Below are positions 53,751-61,524 of a stretch of 64,000 nt of DNA, in pieces. Each line of letters starts with the position of its first letter. Positions within the stretch are counted from its first letter, which is position 1. The notes beneath the pieces are model-generated. The model saw only the letters and a program-made list of their open reading frames with translations. It was not told the DNA's origin and ran no database searches. Source of the DNA: CAVYVZ01 sp963772065 (lineage in GTDB: Bacteria; Acidobacteriota; Vicinamibacteria; Vicinamibacterales; UBA2999); NCBI GenBank assembly GCA_963772065.1, contig CAVYVZ010000002.1, positions 372,001 to 436,000 of the forward strand, written 5' to 3'. A program made the translations under genes and the position numbers.

Positions 53751-56171
53751 CTACTTCACGTATCCGAGGCTGCGCAGCCGCTGCAGTTCCTCGGCGCTCA
53801 ACGCCTTGGTCGTTTCGGTGTCCGGTTTCAAACGCGCAGCGGTCGCCATCGTGTGCCAGCCGCCGAGCGCTTTCGACAGGCGGCTCACGACGTCGGGGTG
53901 CTCGGCGGCGACGTTCTTCTCATCGAAGCGATCCTTCGGGAACTCGAAGAGCTCGTACTCCGGCCGATCCGGCGGCCGGACCTTGTTGTGAATCAGCTTC
54001 CAGTTGCCGTCGATGATCGCGTGCGACTGCGTCGCTTCGGGATGCTCGTCGCCGCCCATGGGCTGCTTCTCGAGGATGACGGGCCGGCGCTTCCTCTCGC
54101 CCGCTGCGCCGTTGGTCGACGTGCGTAGAAGCGGCAGCAGACTCTGGCCTTGCAATCCCTTGGGATGCTCGATTCCGCTCAGGTCGAAGAGCGTCGGAAG
54201 GACGTCCACCAGCTGCACCGGCTCGTCGATCACTCGCCCGGCTTCGAGGCCGGCCGGCCAGCGCACGACGAGCGGCACATGCATCATCTCGCCGTACACG
54301 CTCTGCCCGTGCCACATCCGCCCATGCTCCTGGAATTCCTCGCCGTGATCGGCCAGGAAGGCGACGGCGATGTCGCGGTCGAGGCCCATCCCGCGCAGCC
54401 GCTCGAAGAGCCGCGACAGTTCGGCGTCGACACCGCGAATGGAACCGTCGTACCAGTCCTTGTCGTGCGCGAGGTACGACGCAGGCTCGACGCCTGCCTT
54501 GAGCATCTCGTCCTTGGTTGCCATGCCGCGGTCGGACATGAACGGATTGACAATGACCTTCCTGAGCGCTTCCAGCTGTTTGAGGTGCTCGTCGCGCTTC
54601 GTGGCATCCGCCCACATGGTGTCCCAGGGCCGCCGCGGCTCGAACGGGCTGTGCGGATCGAAGACGTGCAGGTACATGAAGAACGGGGCGTCACGGTGCT
54701 GCTCGATCCACTCGCCGGCGCGATCGACGAAGGTGCGAGCGGTCTTGCTGGTGTACTGCGGACCGGTGTCGACAGACGTGCGCTCGTGAAGCTCCTCGTA
54801 CCCCTGGTGCAGGTTCGTACCGAGGCCGGTGAATGCCACCGACGAGAACGAAACGGTGGCATATCCGGCCGCGCGGTAGACCTCGGCGGCAGTGGTCGCG
54901 GAAGCCGGAAGCCGATCGGTGATGCCCTGGACGCCGTGCGTCGTGGGGTAGAGCGACGTCATGAACGAGGAGGTGGACACCTTGGTCCACCCCGCCTGCG
55001 CGAACGCCTGCTTGAACATCGCGCCTTCCTTGGCGAATCGGCCGAGGAACGGAGCGGTATCGCGCGTGTGCCCGTAGAAGCCGAGATGATCGGGCCGAAG
55101 CGTATCCGCGTGAATCAGGATCACGCCTCGCGGCGCGGACGTGGTCTCGGCGGCCGCGCCCCGAATCGTGGGTGTGCCCCACAGACCGATGGTGCCCGGC
55201 TTCTCTGCTGCGAGCGACAAGGACAGCGAGACCCGGCGGCCCGCAAACTCCGCAAGGTCCAGCGACTGCCACTCCCAGCGGTTCGGAGTGGTCACCGTGT
55301 GCTCGAGCAGCACCCGCGGCTCGGCCGTGCCGTTCGCTGCCGTCACCTTGAACGTTGGAGGCTGATCTTCCATCGTGCCAAGCGCCATCTCCAGGCGGCC
55401 GCTGGCGGGCACATCCACATCCAGACGCAACGTTTCCGGAGCGCGGCTCACGAGCGATTCACGAAAGATGTCCTTCAGCCCCTGCCAGCCGACTCCTGAC
55501 TTGACGCTCGCCAGGTGCTCACGCTCGGTGATCATCCGCACCGACTCGATCTCGAACGTCGCGTTCGCCGCATCGGTCGGCCTGAGCAGCAGACGTTGCG
55601 CGCGCGCCATGTTGATCGGCACGGAGCTCGTGACGGTGTAGGTCTGGAACTGGTTGCCGGGCAGGAGCGGCGTGGATGCGGTCCATGGGAGCCGCCGGGC
55701 AAGCGCCTCCACCCGCGGGAAATTGGCGGGTGTCGAACCGCCTGTGCTAATCGAGAGGTTCGCTCCAGCCGATACGCGAGCGCGTATCTCGAACCCATAG
55801 AGCTGGTCTGCGTTGTCCATGTAACGCGTGCGCATGCCGCTGACGATAGGAAACTCGCTTGTGCTGCGGCCGACGAGCCGGCCGTCGCGAATCGCGAGAC
55901 CGTCCACGTTGTGGCCCTCCCATCCGCGCGTCGCGGTGTGTTCCTTGGCTGGCGATGCGGGCGCTGCGCCATCGAAGCGCCACTCGGCGAGCGGCTCCGA
56001 TTTCGCGGCGGTCGGGGCTGCCCCCTGAACCATCTCCGGCTTGAACACGTCAACCAGCCGGATCGCCCTCGCTTCCGCGACTGGGCCTCCTCGTCGGGTC
56101 AGATATCCGCCCAAAGCGGCCACTGCGACCACCACGATGCCGATGCCCACGCGCGTGCCACGACTCGCCAT
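53751..56171 (-). CDS. Sulfatase-like hydrolase/transferase, paralog 2 (Thr at the nucleophile position)
   Basis: 806 residues. A membrane anchor (VGIGIVVVAVAALGGYL), an AIRLVDVFKPEM segment shared with paralogs 1 and 3, and a beta-rich domain precede the sulfatase core (about 345-775). Motifs: HADTLRPDHLGFYGH, GWTKVSTSSFMTSLYPTTHG with Thr in place of the fGly Cys, and FLADHGEEFQEHGRMWHG. The C-terminus is LSAEELQRLRSLGYVK. The 3' ends of paralogs 2 and 3 are close to identical at the DNA level over about 50 bp, indicating fairly recent duplication or conversion. It begins 17 nt after the paralog 3 stop. Confidence 0.9.
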   Translation of the reverse strand: MASRGTRVGIGIVVVAVAALGGYLTRRGGPVAEARAIRLVDVFKPEMVQGAAPTAAKSEPLAEWRFDGAAPASPAKEHTATRGWEGHNVDGLAIRDGRLVGRSTSEFPIVSGMRTRYMDNADQLYGFEIRARVSAGANLSISTGGSTPANFPRVEALARRLPWTASTPLLPGNQFQTYTVTSSVPINMARAQRLLLRPTDAANATFEIESVRMITEREHLASVKSGVGWQGLKDIFRESLVSRAPETLRLDVDVPASGRLEMALGTMEDQPPTFKVTAANGTAEPRVLLEHTVTTPNRWEWQSLDLAEFAGRRVSLSLSLAAEKPGTIGLWGTPTIRGAAAETTSAPRGVILIHADTLRPDHLGFYGHTRDTAPFLGRFAKEGAMFKQAFAQAGWTKVSTSSFMTSLYPTTHGVQGITDRLPASATTAAEVYRAAGYATVSFSSVAFTGLGTNLHQGYEELHERTSVDTGPQYTSKTARTFVDRAGEWIEQHRDAPFFMYLHVFDPHSPFEPRRPWDTMWADATKRDEHLKQLEALRKVIVNPFMSDRGMATKDEMLKAGVEPASYLAHDKDWYDGSIRGVDAELSRLFERLRGMGLDRDIAVAFLADHGEEFQEHGRMWHGQSVYGEMMHVPLVVRWPAGLEAGRVIDEPVQLVDVLPTLFDLSGIEHPKGLQGQSLLPLLRTSTNGAAGERKRRPVILEKQPMGGDEHPEATQSHAIIDGNWKLIHNKVRPPDRPEYELFEFPKDRFDEKNVAAEHPDVVSRLSKALGGWHTMATAARLKPDTETTKALSAEELQRLRSLGYVK

Positions 56172-56188
56172 CTGCTGCCTCCAGTGAT

Positions 56189-58528
56189 TTACTTCACGTA
56201 TCCGAGGCTGCGCAGGCGCTGCAGCTCCTCGGCGCTCATGGTCTTCGTCATTTCAGCGTCGGGCTTCAGGCGCGCGGCGGTGGCCATGGTGTGCCATCCG
56301 TTCAGCATCTTCGCGAGCCGCGCGACGACGTCGGGGTGCTCGCCGGCGACGTTCTTCTGATCGAGCCGATCTTTCGGGAACTCGAAGAGCTCGTATTCGG
56401 GCCGCCCGGGCACCGGCACTTTGTTGTAAATGAGCTTCCAGTTGCCGTCGATGATCGCGTAGGACTCCGAGGCCGACGGAAAGCCGCGCGCGAGCGGCTG
56501 CTTCTCGATGATGACCGGCCGGCGCTTCCAGCTGCTCGGGTCGCCTGACGCCCGCACGAGCGGCGCGAGACTCTGTCCCTGAATCCCCTTTGGCTGCGGA
56601 AGCCGCCCGAGGTCGAGCAGCGTCGGCATGACGTCGAGCAGGTGTACCGGGTCTTCGACGACACGCCCTGCGGCCACGCCGGCCGGCCAGCGAATGATGA
56701 GCGGTACGTGCACCAGCTCGCCATAGGCGCTGTGCTCGTGCCACATCCGTCCGTGATCGAGGAACTCCTCGCCGTGGTCGCTCAGGAAGGCGATGGCGAC
56801 ATCGCGGTCGAGGCCCACTCCACGCAGCCGCTCGAGCAGCCGGCCCATCTCGGTGTCGAGGCCGCGAATGGAGCCGTCGTACCACGCGAGGTCGTACGCG
56901 ATGTACGCAGCCGGGTCGATGCCCGCCTCGAGCATCTCCTCGCGCGTGGCCATCCCGCGGCTGGCCTGGAAGGCATCCTTGATCGTCTTCTTGAGCGCCT
57001 CACGTTGCCGCACGTGCTCGTCGCGCTGCGCCGGATCGGCCCACATCGTGTTGTACGGCGGACGCGGCTCGTAGGGTGCGTGAGGATCGTTCAGGTGCAG
57101 GAAGACGAAAAACGGCGTGTCACGATGCCGCTCGATCCACTGGGCCGCACGCTCGACGTTCTCCCGCGCCGTCTTGGACGTGTATGGTGGTCCACTGTCC
57201 GCGAGCGACGCCGGCTCGTGGAACTCCTCGTAGCCCTGGTGCATGTTCGACGACAGGCCGATGAAACCGTTGGATGAGAACGATGCCGTCGCGTAGCCGG
57301 CGGCCTGGTACGCCTCGGCAATCGTGGTCGCAGACGCCGGGAGACGATCCGGAAAGCTGAACACGCCGGTCGTGCTCGGATAGAGGCCCGTGACGAACGA
57401 CGGCGTCGACACTTTCGTCCAGCCTGCCTGAGCCATCGCATACTTGAAGCGCGTGCCTTCCTCCGCCATGCGCCGGATGTTCGGTCCCGTCTTGCGGTCG
57501 TAGCCGTACACGTCGAGATGATCGGGCCGCAGCGTATCTGCGTGGACGAAGATCACGCCGAGCGGTGTGTCACGAGGCGTGACGCGCGATCGAACGACCG
57601 GCGATCCCCAGAAGCCCACCGTGCCCGGTTGATCGCTCCGGAGCGAGAACACGAGCGACACGCGGCGGCCGGCGAGCGATGACAGGTCGACCGGCCGGTG
57701 GTCCCATCGGTAGGCTGTCGTGACGGTGTGCTCGAGCAGCGTACGGTCATCCTTGCCCTCGACGACCCCAACGCGGAACGTGACCGGCTGCTCATCGACC
57801 GTCCCGACCGCGAGATCGAGCCAGCCACGCGCCGGCACCTCGACGTCGAAGCGCATCGTCTCCGGCGAGCGCCCCACCAGCGTCTCCCTGTAAACCTCGC
57901 CCAGCCCTTGCCATCCGACTCCCGACGGGAGGTTGGCGAGGTGCTCGCGCCTGGTGACGATGCGAATCGATTCGATCTCGAAGGTGGCCCCAGCTGCGTC
58001 GGTAGGACGGATCACGAATTGCCGCGCACGCGACATGTTGATGGGGGCCTGAGGCGTGAGCGTGTAGGTCTGCATCTCGGTGCCCGGAAGAAGCGGGCTC
58101 GAGATATTCCACGGTACGGAGGCCGCACGACGCGCGAGGTCGACGAAATCGACGGGGCCGGGCGGTTGTGGTTGCAGCGAGACGTTCGCTCCCGCCGAGA
58201 CCTGCATGCGGATCTCGATGGCGTGCACCTGATCGCGGTTGTCGGGATCGGACGTCCGCTCGACGCGAAATATCGGGAACTCCGACGCCGCCCGTCCGGC
58301 GAACCTGCTGCCGCGAATGGCCGCGGCCGCGATATTCGCCGCGTCCGGCGTCGTCTTGTCGAAGCGCCATTCCGTTCGCTTGAGTTTCATCGCGGCGGCT
58401 GCCGCGCCGCTGACCGCTTCTGGCTTGAACAGGCCGACGAGGCGAATCGTCGCGTTTGCGGGCTCCGAAGCGGCGCGGCCGCACGCCGAGCTGATGCCGA
58501 CGAGGACCAGAAGGGACAGCAGACGCAT
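56189..58528 (-). CDS. Sulfatase-like lipoprotein, paralog 3 (Thr at the nucleophile position)
   Basis: 779 residues. Unlike its two paralogs it has a lipoprotein signal (LLVLVGISSAC, lipobox SSAC). After ATIRLVGLFKPEAV the same beta-rich region leads to the sulfatase-fold domain: HADTLRPDHLDVYGYDRK, GWTKVSTPSFVTGLYPSTTG with Thr at the nucleophile position, and FLSDHGEEFLDHGRMWHEH. It ends MSAEELQRLRSLGYVK. It begins 9 nt after the membrane protein gene. The anchoring differences suggest one paralog sits in the outer or inner leaflet by lipid and two by a helix. The substrate may be a phosphodiester or phosphoglycerol-type group rather than a sulfate ester; that is inference. Confidence 0.9.
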   Translation of the reverse strand: MRLLSLLVLVGISSACGRAASEPANATIRLVGLFKPEAVSGAAAAAMKLKRTEWRFDKTTPDAANIAAAAIRGSRFAGRAASEFPIFRVERTSDPDNRDQVHAIEIRMQVSAGANVSLQPQPPGPVDFVDLARRAASVPWNISSPLLPGTEMQTYTLTPQAPINMSRARQFVIRPTDAAGATFEIESIRIVTRREHLANLPSGVGWQGLGEVYRETLVGRSPETMRFDVEVPARGWLDLAVGTVDEQPVTFRVGVVEGKDDRTLLEHTVTTAYRWDHRPVDLSSLAGRRVSLVFSLRSDQPGTVGFWGSPVVRSRVTPRDTPLGVIFVHADTLRPDHLDVYGYDRKTGPNIRRMAEEGTRFKYAMAQAGWTKVSTPSFVTGLYPSTTGVFSFPDRLPASATTIAEAYQAAGYATASFSSNGFIGLSSNMHQGYEEFHEPASLADSGPPYTSKTARENVERAAQWIERHRDTPFFVFLHLNDPHAPYEPRPPYNTMWADPAQRDEHVRQREALKKTIKDAFQASRGMATREEMLEAGIDPAAYIAYDLAWYDGSIRGLDTEMGRLLERLRGVGLDRDVAIAFLSDHGEEFLDHGRMWHEHSAYGELVHVPLIIRWPAGVAAGRVVEDPVHLLDVMPTLLDLGRLPQPKGIQGQSLAPLVRASGDPSSWKRRPVIIEKQPLARGFPSASESYAIIDGNWKLIYNKVPVPGRPEYELFEFPKDRLDQKNVAGEHPDVVARLAKMLNGWHTMATAARLKPDAEMTKTMSAEELQRLRSLGYVK

Positions 58529-58537
58529 CGAACCTCC

Positions 58538-59351
58538 CTAGATCGTCACGCCAAACGGCTTTCGGAGAGCGAACGCGAACACAAGGGACAGCGCGAAATA
58601 CCAGATCATCCAGTTCAGCGACCAACCCCACACCGAAAGGTCCTGCTCCCGATAGGCGACGGTGATCGCCGTGACCGGCGCATCGTCGGGAAGCGGCGGC
58701 TCCGACGGATACAGAAGCTGGTTGACGAGGCTCGCCTCGAGCCGCACCGGCGAGCGCCTCACGACGCCGCCACCAACGTGGACGCGTTTCGTGTAGCGTT
58801 CTGTCCCCACCTTGACGCCCACGTCGTACTCACCGCCCTCGGTCGGGCGCAGCCGCCAGACCACCTCTTTCGCGCCCGGCAGCCGCACGGCTGGCGTATC
58901 GAGGCGCAGCGCGGCCGGGACCTCCAGCGATACGTCGGCCGAGTTGTCGCGCAGCTGAACCTTCAGCAGCGCGCGATCGCCCGGCTGCAGCGGCGCATAG
59001 CCGTACATGGAATTGCAGCTGCGCGATCAGGAGGACGAGCGGCACGATGACCCACAGCATCGGCACCAGCGAGAGTCGGAGGTAGGTCGCGTTGTGCCGC
59101 AGGATCTCGAGCTGCGCGCGCATGATGGCGAGGAGGTCGTCGTTGAAGAGCCTGATCTCGAACAATCCCGCGTGTATGAGTCGCTTCACGGCCGCGAGCC
59201 GTGCCTGATCGGACGTCCGCTTGAACACGACGAGCATCGCCGCCGCCGTCACGAGCGACACCACGGCCAGGCTCACCATCGGCGGCACCGTGCTGAACGG
59301 AGCCATCAGCACGTCGGTCGCCTTCGTCAGAACGGCGTTCACCAATGACAT
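58538..59351 (-). CDS. Membrane protein with TM, coiled coil, TM, beta domain, TM (one frameshift)
   Basis: About 270 residues after joining frames at the GTAC 59003-59006 (LLIAQLQF then YGYAPLQPGDRALL). Order: a membrane segment (PPMVSLAVVSLVTAAAMLVV), a charged helical hairpin rich in Arg/Lys (KRLIHAGLFEIRLFNDDLLA, RAQLEILRHNATYLRL), a second membrane segment (LVPMLWVIVPLVLLIAQLQF), a soluble beta domain (LLKVQLRDNSADVSLEVPAA) and a final membrane segment (WMIWYFALSLVFAFAL). The first half resembles the topology of Oxa1/EMC3/TMCO1 insertases, but I cannot verify homology. No family name is known to me. It lies between the 64-residue protein (6 nt) and paralog 3 (9 nt). Confidence 0.78.
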
Positions 59352-59357
59352 CCGCTG

Positions 59358-59552
59358 CTACGAGATATAGCCAAGGCCCTTGAGCTTCTTCTTGATCTCG
59401 TCCTCGGAGTCGGCTTCCTCGAGCTGCGCGATCTCCTTCTCGAGCGCGTGCGTGATGAACTCCTCGACCGACGAATAGCCGGCGAGGTCCGCGTAGCGCT
59501 TTACTTTCGCAAGCAGCGCCTTATCGAGCTTGATTCCCGATCCGAAGAACAT
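59358..59552 (-). CDS. 64-residue helical protein with LGY-type C-terminal tail
   Basis: 64 residues from ATG 59552, with GGGAGA upstream and 1 nt after the phosphodiesterase stop. The N-half (KLDKALLAKVKRYADLAGYS, then SVEEFITHALEKEI) looks like a ribbon-helix-helix/Arc-type fold. The C-terminal part is acidic then basic and ends IKKKLKGLGYIS. That tail has the same L-x-x-LGY-(V/I) pattern as the ends of the three sulfatase-like proteins in this operon. It has no signal peptide. Its conserved position between enzyme genes suggests a regulator or a small scaffold, but the function is unknown. Confidence 0.8.
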   Translation of the reverse strand: MFFGSGIKLDKALLAKVKRYADLAGYSSVEEFITHALEKEIAQLEEADSEDEIKKKLKGLGYIS

Positions 59553-59553
59553 G

Positions 59554-61524
59554 TCATTTCTCCCTGGTTGGAAACTCGTCGACGCCGAACTCGGCCAGGA
59601 TGGCCGCTGCGAGCGTCTCGAGCGACGGCGCCGGCTTTCGCAGCGGCCGGCTGGTGAGCAGGATCCCCGGCACCGCCTCGGGATCCATGCAGTGGTCGCC
59701 GCTCCACGGGTCCGTGTTGTCGACGATGACGTCGCGCGGCAGTGCCGCCGAGCGCCGATTCGTCCGAGCCGCGCGTGCCCTTGGCGTAGCCGACGATCAG
59801 GTCGGGCGCGATGTCCTCGTGGCCGGCGAGATGGTAGGCCTGCTCGCGCCGGTACACCTTGGTGATCGCAGCGGCTGCCGTTCGCAGGATCGACGGTCGC
59901 CAGCAGCTTCTGCCGCGATCTCCGCGGCGAGCGCTTCGCGCTGCGCGCGGTCGACGATGCCGTCCTTCTCGCGGCCCTTGCACATTCACGTAGAGCCCGT
60001 TCAGCCCGAGCCCGTACGCGCGCGTCCGCGTCCAGTCGACGTTGCCGAAGAAGCCGGGATCCTCCGTCTGCTTCGGATCGCGCACCGCCAGATACCCGTG
60101 GTCGCGCAGCCAGCTGTTCAAGTGAAACGCGCGGCGCCACGACGTGAACCCGTGGTCCGACATCACCACGAGCAGATCGTCGGGGCCGAGCCGTGCGAGC
60201 GTTTCGCCGACGACGGCGTCGAGACCGGCGTAGAGCTCTTCGACGACCTGCTCGTGGGCGCGTCGCGTGGCGGCGTCGTAGGCGGGATGCCGGGATCGCG
60301 CGCGCGCCACATCATGTGCGACACCTGATCGACGTTGCCGAAGTAGTAGAACAGCAGGCCGTCGCTGAAGCCGTCGAGGACGTACTGTGTACTGCCGGCG
60401 GTTCTCCTCGCCGGCGATGCGCGCCTGCGCCAGGAACTCGTCGACGGTGAGCACGCCGGTCTTGAGGCTCTTCGTGTCTTCGGGCATGCCCTGCGTGTAG
60501 AAGCGGCCGGTGGCGCTGCGCGAGCTCCGGCGGCGTAGTCGCGGGCGTCGAGATCGGCATCGCCGGCGTCGAGCGGATCGATATTGAGCGGGCTGACGTA
60601 CAGCTCGAAGTACGGATCGAGCTGCTTCAGATAGAACCGCACATCGCCTGCGAGCGACTGCAACGGCATCAGCGCGAACTCGACGGGCACCCAGTCGCTC
60701 CACTCGCCGACCGCGAGCAGCCGCTCTTCGCTCGCCGACGACGAGCTTCACGTATCGCTTGTCCGCGTCGATGTACGCGGTGAACGGCGATGTGCACCTT
60801 CTCCGGCTCGGCGCGAAACGGATTGTCCGGGCCCTCGAGCGTCGCACTGCACCACGCCGTCCGCGACGTCGACCGGCTACGGACGATGCCGCCCGACAGC
60901 GATCTGGCCGCCGAAGGCGAACGGCTCCGACGTGTAGAACGAGAACGTGCCGTAGGTGCCCGAGGATGTCGGGCGTGCCCATGCCGCTCAGCTCGCGCGT
61001 CGCGGTGCCCGACGGCGGAAAGTTGGCGGGCATCCGGATGATCGTCGTCGGCACGCCGCGCTCCTCGAGCACCTCCCAGAACGGCTGGCCGCTGGCGCAG
61101 CAGCTCGACGCGTCCGCCCGACAAGCGGAAACTGCCAGCGCCCGATCGTGAGCGTGCGCGCCGCCCGCTTCGGTCCTCGTCGTCGAGAGATACGGCTGCA
61201 TCGTCTTCGGATCGCGATGGATGAAGTCGAAGATGCCATGGCCGCCGGGATCGAGGCCGGTGATGAACGTGGACCACGCGACCGGACTCTGCGGCGGAAT
61301 CGTGGTGCCGAGCGGCGCGAACGTCCCGGCTGACGCGAGCCGCGCGAAGTTCGGCATGCGGCCCGCCGCCATCAGCTGCGCGCGTCAGCTCGTAGTCGAG
61401 GCCGTCGAAGCCGAGCACGATCACGCGCCTGCCCGGCGTCGCTCGACTGCCGCAGCGTCGGACGGCAGCCAGCGACGCCGGCGACAATCGCGACGAAGCA
61501 CACGCCAGAATCCGAGCGATCTCA
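59554..61524 (-). CDS. Alkaline-phosphatase-superfamily phosphodiesterase-like lipoprotein (many frameshifts)
   Basis: A single gene of about 640 residues is recoverable only by joining many frames. Start ATG 61524, with a lipoprotein-like leader (CFVAIVAGVAGC). Then RVIVLGFDGLDYELT, with a metal Asp, TTIPPQSPVAWSTFITGLDP with Ser at the nucleophile position, FWEVLEERGVPTTIIRMPAN, LLFYYFGNVDQVSHMMWRAR, VVMSDHGFTSWRRAFHLNSW, and a C-terminus WSGDHCMDPEAVPGILLTSR then FPTREK. All conserved blocks are present in order, so sequence errors are likelier than decay. Breaks that I can place lie near 59743, 59876, 59911, 59980, 60290, 60394, 60515, 60564, 60730, 60785, 60846, 60878, 60900, 60958, 61094, 61122, 61161, 61379, 61431 and 61501. 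It belongs to the type I phosphodiesterase/nucleotide pyrophosphatase group. Confidence 0.82.
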
